A stretch of DNA of 20,119 nucleotides from the NCBI GenBank assembly GCA_050874385.1, contig JBNMKO010000061.1:1-20119 (forward strand), written 5' to 3'. Below are positions 13,480 to 18,773 of this stretch, piece by piece. This DNA is from CAG-882 sp050874385 (GTDB lineage Bacteria; Bacillota; Clostridia; Lachnospirales; Lachnospiraceae). Below the pieces are notes generated by a model. It did no database searches. It was given only the letters and a program-made list of their open reading frames with translations, and was not told the DNA's origin. Numbering within the stretch: the first letter of the stretch is position 1; each line of letters opens with the position of its first letter. The position numbers and the translations under genes are program-made.

Positions 13480-13923
13480 ATGGCAGAAAAGAAAATGACA
13501 AAAAAGGATTGGTTTGAGGTTCTGAAAGCTATGGTGGAAAAGAGTGACTATGCTGATAAAGCAGGGGCTACCGCATTTATCGACCATGAGGTAGAGTTGT
13601 TGGATAAGAAGTCCGGCAAGAGCAAGGAAACTAAGACCAAGAAAGCACACGGAGCAATTTTAGACGCTATCAAAGCAGTATTGGCAGACCAGACAAAACC
13701 TGTAACCATTACGGAAATGATGACAGACGCAAGGTTAGCATCATACGAGGAAGAGAGCAAAGATGGCTCTGTAACCGTAGCTATGACAAATCAGAAGTTG
13801 TCCTCTATGGTCAAAAAGCTGGTAGACGCTGGCGAGGTTGTTCGTACCGAGGAAAAGAAAAAGGCATACTTCTCTTTACCTAAAGTAGAGGGAGAGCCTA
13901 CCGAGGACAGTGAAAATGAATAA
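13480..13923 (+). CDS. 147-aa winged-helix-like protein, paralogue of the gene at 18855
   Basis: The start at 13480 lies 8 bases after AAAGAGG; the in-frame ATG at 13474 is too close to it, and the paralogue starts at the equivalent MA. The N-terminal third is helical (KDWFEVLKAMVEKSDYADKA), then HEVELLDKKSGKSKETKTKK. The C-terminal half looks like a winged helix: KPVTITEMMTDARL, a recognition-helix-like TNQKLSSMVKKLVDAGEVVR, then the wing TEEKKKAYFSL. An acidic tail follows. The distribution of lysines suggests an abundant DNA-binding, chromatin-like or regulatory protein. The paralogue at 18855 is nearly identical over the last third, with similar promoters. Function inferred only. Confidence 0.8.
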   Translation: MAEKKMTKKDWFEVLKAMVEKSDYADKAGATAFIDHEVELLDKKSGKSKETKTKKAHGAILDAIKAVLADQTKPVTITEMMTDARLASYEEESKDGSVTVAMTNQKLSSMVKKLVDAGEVVRTEEKKKAYFSLPKVEGEPTEDSENE

Positions 13924-13936
13924 GCAATAGGCAGAG

Positions 13937-13962
13937 GGCTACCCTTTCGGGTAGCCTTTTTT
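13937..13962 (+). terminator. Intrinsic terminator after the 147-aa gene
   Basis: GGCTACCC and GGGTAGCC with loop TTTC, followed by six T. Confidence 0.95.
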
Positions 13963-13969
13963 GCATGGG

Positions 13970-13996
13970 CGGCTCGCCATGGGGCGTGGCGAGCCG
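13970..13996. repeat. 27-base GC hairpin, copy 4
   Basis: CGGCTCGCC pairs perfectly with GGCGAGCCG, loop of 9; two more G-C pairs extend the stem outward. It begins 8 bases after a strong terminator, so a terminator role would be redundant. It is followed by TTTGTCAAGTGGTAATTATG. Confidence 0.85.
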
Positions 13997-14055
13997 CCTT
14001 TGTCAAGTGGTAATTATGCACAAATTTTGGCTGTGAATTTTGTGCATTTTTACAG

Positions 14056-14084
14056 TTGACTTCTATCCCGAAATTTGATATACT
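14056..14084 (+). promoter_or_regulatory. TTGTGCA-class promoter upstream of the kinase-like gene
   Basis: TTGACT, 17 bases, TATACT. TTGTGCA (14040-14046) ends 9 bases before the -35 and pairs with TGCACAA about 14015-14021. The spacer contains ATCCCGAAAT. Confidence 0.8.
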
Positions 14085-14146
14085 TAATTTACAAGGTGAG
14101 GGAAACAAGAGAGCGAAATAAAAATATAAAAAAGTTTAAAAAACTC

Positions 14147-14175
14147 TTGACAAACCGCCCACCGCATGATATAAT
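14147..14175 (+). promoter_or_regulatory. Second promoter of the kinase-like gene
   Basis: TTGACA, 17 bases, TATAAT, 26 bases before the ATG. Confidence 0.85.
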
Positions 14176-14201
14176 AGTTATAGAAAGTGAGGGAGACAGA
14201 A

Positions 14202-14828
14202 ATGACAAGAGCAGAAGTCATGGAATTGTTAGATAAATTAGAGTTATCATCTTACATGAATGAATATAATGTAGATAACCGCATAGAAGAATTAGGATAT
14301 AGAAATCTGGTTCGCGTATGTGGTGGAGCGACTAAAATTTGTCTTGTATTTCAGGACGATACAGACTTTATAGTGAAGTGGTCTTATGATTGTGATGATG
14401 ATAATAGCGAAAGCATAAAAGAGTGCCATATTTATGCTTGTGCAGTAGACGCTGGATTGGGCTTCCTCTTTCCTAAGACTGAAATAATGGGGAAATGGGG
14501 CGATGTAACTGTTATAATACAAGATAAGATTGACTATTCTGTAGAGGATTGCAGTTATGATAAAAGACAATATTATCGGAAAATCGCTCGTACTGTAACA
14601 AATCGTATTTTTTGTAAAATGGAAAAAGGTTTTCGTATAGGCGGTAGTTATGACAGAGATTTAGATACAACATGGGGTAAATTAGTAATTTCCCTTTATG
14701 GAAAGCAGATAACTAAAAAGCTATGTGAGTTTATAAAAGAATACAAAATCAATGACTTGCATGGTGCAAATATAGGTTATAAAAATGACAAACCGATAAT
14801 TTTAGATTTTAGCGGTTATTATAGATAG
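14202..14828 (+). CDS. Protein-kinase-fold protein (small phage kinase/phosphotransferase-like)
   Basis: 208 aa from the ATG at 14202, 6 bases after GAGGGAG; an upstream GTG overlaps that site. The sequence reads like a minimal kinase fold. K59 in DFIVKWSY is placed like the beta-3 lysine, with nearby glutamates as the helix-C partner. The catalytic loop is INDLHGANIGY (D185, N190), and LDFSGY (D202) stands in for the DFG motif. The HxxN arrangement resembles aminoglycoside-phosphotransferase-like rather than eukaryotic-like kinases. It is shorter than most of these enzymes. Target unknown: host-protein modification or small-molecule phosphorylation are both possible. It stands alone behind two promoters. 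Confidence 0.7.
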   Translation: MTRAEVMELLDKLELSSYMNEYNVDNRIEELGYRNLVRVCGGATKICLVFQDDTDFIVKWSYDCDDDNSESIKECHIYACAVDAGLGFLFPKTEIMGKWGDVTVIIQDKIDYSVEDCSYDKRQYYRKIARTVTNRIFCKMEKGFRIGGSYDRDLDTTWGKLVISLYGKQITKKLCEFIKEYKINDLHGANIGYKNDKPIILDFSGYYR

Positions 14829-15078
14829 GAGAGTGATTATATATGAGAAGTCCACCGCATTAAATTTAATATAAAATATCTTTATTAAAATTATACTTAA
14901 ACAATGAGAAAAGGAAAATATTTCTTTCTCCCCAAATGGTTTCTTTCTTTTTAAATGATTAAGTTTTACCGCAAGTTTCTTTGATATTTTCTTTATGCGG
15001 ATAACACAAATGAAAATATTAACCGTACTTTCTTTGGTTATTCTTTCTAACGGAGTAAAAAAATAGAAAAGGAAAGCT

Positions 15079-15102
15079 AATAAGAGGGGCGCCACTCTTA
15101 TT
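15079..15102. terminator. Hairpin upstream of the 69-aa gene
   Basis: AATAAGAG and CTCTTATT enclose GGGCGCCA, which contains a GGCGCC palindrome. A short TTTC follows on the plus strand; probably a weak or bidirectional terminator. Confidence 0.5.
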
Positions 15103-15113
15103 TCAAAAAAGTA

Positions 15114-15142
15114 TTGACATTTCTAAAAAGCTATGATATAAT
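15114..15142 (+). promoter_or_regulatory. Promoter of the 69-aa gene
   Basis: TTGACA, 17 bases, TATAAT, 31 bases before the ATG. Confidence 0.9.
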
Positions 15143-15173
15143 TAAATTATCAAAAGAAAGAGAGGTAATAAAA

Positions 15174-15383
15174 ATGACAAAACTTACTTACATGGTTGGA
15201 AAAAAAGAAGTTACCACTTATCAAGCGGCACAGATTTTATCTGCGGATACTGGATTCCCTGTTATTCCTAAGTATACTCCGATTGTGGAGCGGAGTAAAC
15301 CTGACCCGAAACGACTTGCGAAAATTCAGGCTGTGTTTGCAAAGCGTAGAGCCGAGAAAATGGCAATGGCAGAGAGCGGTTAA
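15174..15383 (+). CDS. 69-aa basic protein of unknown function
   Basis: The ATG follows AAAGAGAGG; a longer in-frame reading starts inside the promoter and is rejected. The product begins MTKLTYMVGKKEVTTYQAAQ and ends in a basic helix (KRLAKIQAVFAKRRAEKMAM). It might bind nucleic acid, judging from charge only. Single-gene cassette with its own promoter and terminator; the stop codon is at the apex of the terminator. Confidence 0.75.
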   Translation: MTKLTYMVGKKEVTTYQAAQILSADTGFPVIPKYTPIVERSKPDPKRLAKIQAVFAKRRAEKMAMAESG

Positions 15384-15399
15384 AACCGCTCTTTTTTTT
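15373..15399 (+). terminator. Intrinsic terminator after the 69-aa gene
   Basis: AGAGCGGT and ACCGCTCT around TAAA, followed by a run of seven to eight T. The TAA stop is the loop. Confidence 0.95.
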
Positions 15400-15405
15400 G
15401 TTTGC

Positions 15406-15432
15406 CGGCGCGTCGCGGGTCATGACGCGCCG
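15406..15432. repeat. 27-base GC hairpin, copy 5
   Basis: CGGCGCGTC pairs perfectly with GACGCGCCG around GCGGGTCAT. It comes 7 bases after the T-run of a strong terminator. Confidence 0.85.
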
Positions 15433-15449
15433 CTTTACCTTAATCTTTT

Positions 15450-15478
15450 ATTGTAGCACATTTTTCGGCGCTTGTCAA
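15450..15478 (-). promoter_or_regulatory. Leftward promoter facing hairpin copy 5
   Basis: Minus-strand TTGACA (15478-15473) and TACAAT (15455-15450), 17-base spacer. A leftward transcript would hold the 27-base hairpin, an A-rich linker and then the reverse strand of the terminator at 15373-15399. Confidence 0.7.
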
Positions 15479-15510
15479 TAGGCAAAATGTATAAATTTAC
15501 AATCCCGAAA

Positions 15511-15527
15511 TTGTGCAAATTGCACAA
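15511..15527. promoter_or_regulatory. TTGTGCA-N3-TGCACAA operator
   Basis: Perfect inverted repeat with an AAT spacer, extended by one more pair on each side. Same form as 8742-8758. Confidence 0.6.
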
Positions 15528-15528
15528 T

Positions 15529-15540
15529 GAACAGATGTTC
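15529..15540. promoter_or_regulatory. SOS-type box 6
   Basis: GAACAGATGTTC, a perfect GAAC-N4-GTTC, one base after the operator above. Confidence 0.65.
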
Positions 15541-15542
15541 TC

Positions 15543-15554
15543 GAACACTCGTTC
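15543..15554. promoter_or_regulatory. SOS-type box 7
   Basis: GAACACTCGTTC with flanking C and G (CGAAC-N4-GTTCG), 2 bases after box 6, the same tandem spacing as boxes 3 and 4. Confidence 0.7.
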
Positions 15555-15605
15555 GATTCGTTAAAATGCACAAAAACAATGAATGATTTTTGTGCAATAT
15601 TTTGC

Positions 15606-15634
15606 TTGACTTCTTTCTGTCCTCATGCTATAAT
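15606..15634 (+). promoter_or_regulatory. TTGTGCA-class promoter upstream of the exonuclease
   Basis: TTGACT, 17 bases, TATAAT. TTGTGCA (15590-15596) ends exactly 9 bases before the -35. Confidence 0.8.
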
Positions 15635-15703
15635 AAATACATCAGATGAGGAAAGCAACAAAAACCACATCAAAAAAATTCTTAAAAAAAATCAAAAAAG
15701 TTC

Positions 15704-15732
15704 TTGACAATCTAAACCACATCTGATATAAT
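15704..15732 (+). promoter_or_regulatory. Second promoter of the exonuclease gene
   Basis: TTGACA, 17 bases, TATAAT, followed by a leader of about 75 bases. Confidence 0.85.
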
Positions 15733-15811
15733 AGTAAATGTAAGGAAGATAAAACCTTACAGAAAACAAAAACCTATATAGTCCGGCGAGGACAGAAAGA
15801 GAGTGATTTTT

Positions 15812-16801
15812 ATGGCAAAGAAAAAATTTTATTTAACACTGGACACGGAAACCGCGACTTTACCGTTTGCAAATGAGTTATGCAAAAATGCGGCTCAAAA
15901 ACAGAAAGTTGCTATTGCAAAGCCCCTTGTATATGATATAGGGTGGGTTGTTTCTGACAGACAAGGTAATGTAATTAAAAAAGTGAATTATCTGGTACAG
16001 GAAACCTTTTTCGTGCCAAATGTTTTTAATACGGCGTACTATTGTAATAAACGTCCAATATATATGGATTTATTAGCAAAGGGTGAGATTTTATCAGCTA
16101 ACTGGAATGATATTATAGCAATTCTTATTTCAGACTTGAATATGTGCGACTTAACAACTGCATATAATGCTTGCTTTGATTTCAAGAAAGCAATCCCATT
16201 CACTGAAAGATATATCAAGCACCTTTATAGTGCGGATTATAACGAATGGGAAAAAGACCAGCGAAAGAAATGCGAAAAAATCATCAAGGGTAAGGATGAT
16301 AGCGATAACCCTGAATATTTACAGCCATACTTTGAATTAAGAGGAAAGAAATATCCGATTGTTGACTTGTGGGGTGTAGCTTGTGAAAGACTTATCAATA
16401 TCGACAAATACCGCAACTACTGCTTACAGAATAAATTGCTTACCGCAAGTGCAACATACTTCAAAACAAGTGCAGAAACCTCTTTCCAGTACCTTATGAA
16501 TAAGCACGATTTTACAGAAGACCATACCGCATTGAGTGATGCCCTTATTGAAATGGCAATTTTAACAAAAGCATTGAAAAAGGGTAAAGTTGAACCAGGA
16601 TTAGGAGCTTTCCCATTTAGGGAATTAGGCACAACATACGATTATGTGAAAGAAAAACAACCGAAATATAAGGGAGTTGTTAGAGAAGCCTTAGAAATGT
16701 ATATTGATGCAAACAACGGCGAAGCATTAGCGGATGGGTGCGGAACAAGAGGACAGAAAACCTACTGGACAAAAATTATTGGAATTTATGAGGGGCTTTA
16801 A
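15812..16801 (+). CDS. DEDDh 3'-5' exonuclease (DnaQ/RNase T-like)
   Basis: 329 aa from the ATG at 15812, placed 8 bases after AAAGAGAG; an in-frame GTG 9 bases earlier is too close to that site. Exo I is LTLDTETA (D11, E13), Exo II is TAYNACFDFKK (N119, D123) and Exo III is EDHTALSDALIEM (H238, D243), the DEDDh pattern. The region between Exo II and Exo III has an inserted charged segment, and about 80 residues follow the exonuclease domain, so the protein is longer than a bare epsilon-type domain. Likely roles are DNA or RNA trimming, or degradation of host nucleic acid. It heads an operon with the 120-aa gene. The stop codon lies at the centre of a 22-base palindrome. Confidence 0.85.
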   Translation: MAKKKFYLTLDTETATLPFANELCKNAAQKQKVAIAKPLVYDIGWVVSDRQGNVIKKVNYLVQETFFVPNVFNTAYYCNKRPIYMDLLAKGEILSANWNDIIAILISDLNMCDLTTAYNACFDFKKAIPFTERYIKHLYSADYNEWEKDQRKKCEKIIKGKDDSDNPEYLQPYFELRGKKYPIVDLWGVACERLINIDKYRNYCLQNKLLTASATYFKTSAETSFQYLMNKHDFTEDHTALSDALIEMAILTKALKKGKVEPGLGAFPFRELGTTYDYVKEKQPKYKGVVREALEMYIDANNGEALADGCGTRGQKTYWTKIIGIYEGL

Positions 16802-16810
16802 AGCCCCTCA
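16789..16810 (+). other. Perfect 22-base palindrome on the exonuclease stop codon
   Basis: TGAGGGGCTTT is followed directly by its reverse complement; the TAA stop (16799-16801) is at the apex. AGGAGG of the next gene begins 2 bases after it, so folding could affect access to that ribosome binding site. No T-run. Confidence 0.7.
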
Positions 16811-16825
16811 CAGGAGGAAAACCGC

Positions 16826-17188
16826 ATGGATAAAGAAAAGCTAATAAAACAAATAATGGCAGAATGTGCTAAAGATGGCGAACCTGTTACATACGAGGAA
16901 GCCACCGAAATGGCAGAAATGGAAATAAAAGCAAAAATTGATTGTAAGCGATATGAACGAGAAGTCAAGGAAAATAAACCGACAAACCGCACACCAAAGA
17001 TAGACGCGGAAAAGATAGCAATAATTGAAAGTGTGGCGCACCAACTGACAAGATTCGTTAAACCTGACGCAAAGGCTATTGAGGGAGCGGAAAACGTCAA
17101 AATAACCAATAAACAAAAAGAAATTACCTTTACAGTTGGTGAAAATGAATATTCTTTGATACTAACTAAACACAGAAAAAAGAAATAA
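16826..17188 (+). CDS. 120-aa protein, shares its C-terminal domain with the gene at 19405
   Basis: AGGAGG 8 bases before the ATG. The N-terminal half is helical and charged (MDKEKLIKQIMAECAKDGEP). The C-terminal part (from about residue 64, KIAIIESVAHQL through GAENVKITNKQKEITFTVGE to LTKHRKKK) aligns with the end of the 136-aa protein at 19405 (VIREIAALLPNFAENVEVLN, SIDEEKYEIDLKQKRKPKK). The shared domain looks like one helix plus a beta meander with a basic tail. The family is unnamed to me. It is co-transcribed with the exonuclease. Confidence 0.75.
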   Translation: MDKEKLIKQIMAECAKDGEPVTYEEATEMAEMEIKAKIDCKRYEREVKENKPTNRTPKIDAEKIAIIESVAHQLTRFVKPDAKAIEGAENVKITNKQKEITFTVGENEYSLILTKHRKKK

Positions 17189-17195
17189 AAATCAG

Positions 17196-17225
17196 CGGAT
17201 TGCACAAAAATGCAATCCGTTTTTT
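17196..17225 (+). terminator. Intrinsic terminator overlapping a TGCACAA hairpin
   Basis: CGGATTGCA and TGCAATCCG with loop CAAAAA, then six T. TTGCACAAAAA (17200-17210) can instead pair with TTTTTGTGCAA (17221-17231), which would break the terminator stem. Confidence 0.85.
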
Positions 17226-17250
17226 GTGCAATTTTACTAGAAGGATTTGG

Positions 17251-17277
17251 CGGGGCGCCAATGGCTGCGGCGCCCCG
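17251..17277. repeat. 27-base GC hairpin, copy 6
   Basis: CGGGGCGCC pairs perfectly with GGCGCCCCG around AATGGCTGC. Preceded by TTTGG, followed by AGTTTGTCAAGTAATAAT. Confidence 0.85.
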
Positions 17278-17336
17278 AGTTTGTCAAGTAATAATCTTTA
17301 CCAAAATTTTGAGATGAAATTTGTGCAATTTGACAG

Positions 17337-17365
17337 TTGACTTTTAATCCCGTTAATGGTATACT
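17337..17365 (+). promoter_or_regulatory. TTGTGCA-class promoter of the membrane-protein gene
   Basis: TTGACT, 17 bases, TATACT. TTGTGCA (17321-17327) ends 9 bases before the -35. It is the only promoter of this cassette, so here the class promoter alone must suffice. Confidence 0.85.
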
Positions 17366-17397
17366 TAATTTATCAAATGAAAGAGAGAGGATAAAAA

Positions 17398-17871
17398 ATG
17401 AACACACTTGCTATTTTTAGTATTTTAACTATTGTCAATGTAATACTGTCCACCATTAAATCTATTGTCACTATAAAAAGTGGAAAGACAGTTGCAAGTT
17501 TGATTTCCGCGGGATATTATGGCTTTTATAATGTAGTATTGATTTATACTGTTGCGGATTTTCCATTGTGGCAAAAAGTAACAATAACTTTTTTTTGTAA
17601 TTTAATTGGAGTTTTTATTGTTAAGTGGCTAGAAGAGAAAATGAGAAAAGATAAATTATGGAAAGTTGAGCTTACTCTTAAATCTGCCAAAACCCTGATT
17701 TTAGCAAGACAATTAGATGAATTATCTATCCCTTATAACTATATTACAAATGTGGGTAAATATAGCGTATTTAATATTTATTGTGCAACTCAAAAAGAAA
17801 GTGCTTTTGTAAGAGAGTTAGCAAAAAAACATAGTGCAAAGTTTTTTGTAAGTGAAAGTAAGCAGTTATAA
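17398..17871 (+). CDS. Small membrane protein, UPF0316/DUF5698-like
   Basis: 157 aa. The N-terminal half has three probable membrane segments (about residues 4-25, 33-53 and 60-77), the first continuing into TIKSIVTIKSGKTVASLISA, a pattern typical of the UPF0316/DUF5698 family. The cytoplasmic C-terminal half (about 85-157) is a compact alpha/beta domain ending ALAKKHSAKFF-like (actual LAKKHSAKFFVSESKQL). No signal peptide cleavage site. A role in membrane-associated signalling or superinfection effects is conceivable but not shown. AAAGAGAGAGG precedes the ATG. The family call is from memory of the pattern. Confidence 0.7.
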   Translation: MNTLAIFSILTIVNVILSTIKSIVTIKSGKTVASLISAGYYGFYNVVLIYTVADFPLWQKVTITFFCNLIGVFIVKWLEEKMRKDKLWKVELTLKSAKTLILARQLDELSIPYNYITNVGKYSVFNIYCATQKESAFVRELAKKHSAKFFVSESKQL

Positions 17872-17886
17872 TAAAACTGCTTACTT
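17856..17886 (+). other. Hairpin enclosing the stop codon of the membrane-protein gene
   Basis: AAGTAAGCAGTT and AACTGCTTACTT are perfect 12-base arms; the loop ATAATAA contains the TAA stop. No clean T-run follows. Confidence 0.7.
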
Positions 17887-17909
17887 AAATAAAAACTTTT
17901 TAAAAATAC

Positions 17910-17938
17910 TTGACAATCAATAAAAGATATAGTATAAT
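17910..17938 (+). promoter_or_regulatory. Promoter of the structured leader and the 119-aa gene
   Basis: TTGACA, 17 bases, TATAAT. The transcript should start near 17945, just before the structured leader. Confidence 0.85.
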
Positions 17939-17960
17939 AAATACATAAAAAGAAAGGGAG

Positions 17961-18069
17961 TGTCGGACTTCCAACAGGTACAGGTGATAGGGTTCTTGCT
18001 AAAGAAGTCGGTTGCTTAGGAAAGGAAGTCCAGCTCCATTAAAAATGAAATAAAATGGAGGAATGAAAA
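17961..18069 (+). ncRNA. Candidate structured cis-regulatory leader (riboswitch-like)
   Basis: The leader has nested stems: GGACTT (17965-17970) with AAGTCC (18026-18031), extendable to GGACTTCC/GGAAGTCC; CCAAC (17971-17975) with GGTTG (18010-18014); and TTCTT (17993-17997) with AAGAA (18002-18006). A second GAAGTC (18004-18009) could compete for the 5' arm. Then CTCCATT (18034-18040) pairs with AATGGAG (18054-18060), which covers the GGAGG ribosome binding site of the downstream gene. An aptamer-like part followed by a sequestering hairpin is the layout of a translational riboswitch. It matches no riboswitch class I know. Its higher GC content and lack of an ORF with a proper start support an RNA role. 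Confidence 0.5.
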
Positions 18070-18429
18070 GTGGTAGTTGCTATTCATGCTTTTGAAAATA
18101 CTTACGGTGGTTTACATGGAATTGAACATCATCTAATTGTTGAGGTAGACAACATTCAACAGGCAGAGGAATGGGCTTCCGAAGAGTCTAGAGAAGTGAT
18201 GGAATCTTATAGTTCAATTATGGAAGATTTTGCAGACAGTGCTGAAAATGACGGACTGGAACCGGACACCGAAGAGTATAGCCAGTACATCGAGGAATGT
18301 GTTCAGGAAAATATTGGCTATCAGATTTGGGAAGTAATTGACTGCTACGATACAATCGCACAGATGGAAAAGGATTTCTACAATAATGAAGATGAATTTG
18401 TAAAGGCGCATTGCAAAGAGCTTGGTTAA
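18070..18429 (+). CDS. 119-aa acidic protein of unknown function
   Basis: GTG start 8 bases after GGAGG. An ATG at 18063 in another frame reads only a short peptide. The product begins with a short strand (VVAIHAFENTYGGLHG), then is strongly acidic and helical (EEWASEESREVMESYSSIME, DGLEPDTEEYSQYIEECVQE). The charge could suit a DNA mimic or a small regulator; that is only a suggestion. It is the only gene behind the structured leader, so its translation is probably regulated. The stop codon lies in the terminator loop. Confidence 0.75.
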   Translation: MVVAIHAFENTYGGLHGIEHHLIVEVDNIQQAEEWASEESREVMESYSSIMEDFADSAENDGLEPDTEEYSQYIEECVQENIGYQIWEVIDCYDTIAQMEKDFYNNEDEFVKAHCKELG

Positions 18430-18444
18430 ACAAGCTCTTTTTTT
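18415..18444 (+). terminator. Intrinsic terminator after the 119-aa gene
   Basis: AAAGAGCTTG and CAAGCTCTTT with loop GTTAAA (containing the stop TAA), then continued T residues. Confidence 0.95.
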
Positions 18445-18450
18445 ATTTGG

Positions 18451-18477
18451 CGGCACGCGATGGGTCGCCGCGTGCCG
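18451..18477. repeat. 27-base GC hairpin, copy 7
   Basis: CGGCACGCG pairs perfectly with CGCGTGCCG around ATGGGTCGC. Preceded by TTTGG, 6 bases after the T-run of a terminator. Confidence 0.85.
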
Positions 18478-18485
18478 AATCTTCC

Positions 18486-18514
18486 ATTGTACCACACTCT
18501 GGCAATTTTGTCAA
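18486..18514 (-). promoter_or_regulatory. Leftward promoter facing hairpin copy 7
   Basis: Minus-strand TTGACA (18514-18509) and TACAAT (18491-18486) with a 17-base spacer; predicted transcript start near 18479, directly before the hairpin. Confidence 0.7.
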
Positions 18515-18571
18515 GTATTTTTTGAAAAAAGTTGCACAAAATTTTATCCCGAATTTTGTGCAATTTGACTA

Positions 18572-18600
18572 TTGCAATCCCCTCTTGTACGTGGTATACT
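18572..18600 (+). promoter_or_regulatory. TTGTGCA-class promoter upstream of the 144-aa gene
   Basis: TTGCAA, 17 bases, TATACT. TTGTGCA (18556-18562) ends 9 bases before the -35. Confidence 0.75.
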
Positions 18601-18674
18601 TGTATTATCAAAAGAGAGATAGAGAACTGAAAGTCAAGGCAGTTAAAAAAATCTCAAAAAAATTAAAAAAAGTC

Positions 18675-18703
18675 TTGACAAAGAAAACTGCTTATGATAT
18701 AAT
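18675..18703 (+). promoter_or_regulatory. Second promoter of the 144-aa gene
   Basis: TTGACA, 17 bases, TATAAT. Confidence 0.85.
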
Positions 18704-18773
18704 AAATACATAAGCAAGGGAGATAAAAAAGAAAAGCACTGAAAAAACTTCCTAAAAAAAATAAAAAAAATGC

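Larger units (their letters stand above)
14829..15173 (+). other. Gene-free stretch, possibly a decayed gene
   Basis: GGAGAGTG precedes an ATG at 14843 that reads only MRSPPH before a stop. Beyond it are short plus-strand readings (for example MRKGKYFFLPKWFLSF near 14904 and MRITQMKILTVLSLVILSNG near 14996) without ribosome binding sites. Several TTTCTTT runs occur on the plus strand. A good ribosome binding site leading to an instant stop suggests gene remnants. It ends with the hairpin at 15079-15102 and the promoter at 15114. Confidence 0.4.
15384..15811 (+). other. Gene-free regulatory island
   Basis: These 428 bases hold hairpin copy 5, a leftward promoter, an ATCCCGAAAT word (15502-15511), a TTGTGCA-N3-TGCACAA operator (15511-15527), two SOS-type boxes, a TGCACAAAAA/TTTTTGTGCA pair (about 15567-15596), two rightward promoters and a leader with two small stems: TGTAAGG/CCTTACA (15739-15761) and GTCC/GGAC (15781-15793). 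Confidence 0.7.

Noticed and set aside
14802..15095. 97-aa minus-strand ORF opposite the stretch after the kinase-like gene
   Set aside because: It overlaps the end of a real gene, has low-complexity Leu/Ile/Lys-rich text from AT-rich DNA, and lacks a convincing ribosome binding site and promoter.
15196..15456. 86-aa ORF overlapping the 69-aa gene in another frame
   Set aside because: It runs through the terminator and hairpin copy 5 and has no ribosome binding site; a shadow of the real gene.
17959..18020. 19-codon GTG-start leader peptide (VSDFQQVQVIGFLLKKSVA)
   Set aside because: The start codon overlaps its own AAAGGGAG ribosome binding site, leaving no spacing; the stem-forming pattern is the better explanation.
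17961..18031. tRNA or tRNA-like gene
   Set aside because: GGACTTC/GAAGTCC could mimic an acceptor stem, but there is no T-arm GTTCRA motif, no proper anticodon arm and no CCA position; a leader RNA fits better.
8389..18555. DnaA boxes suggested by TTATCCC
   Set aside because: The consensus TTATCCACA is not met; the sites read ATCCCGAAAT and lie in promoter islands.
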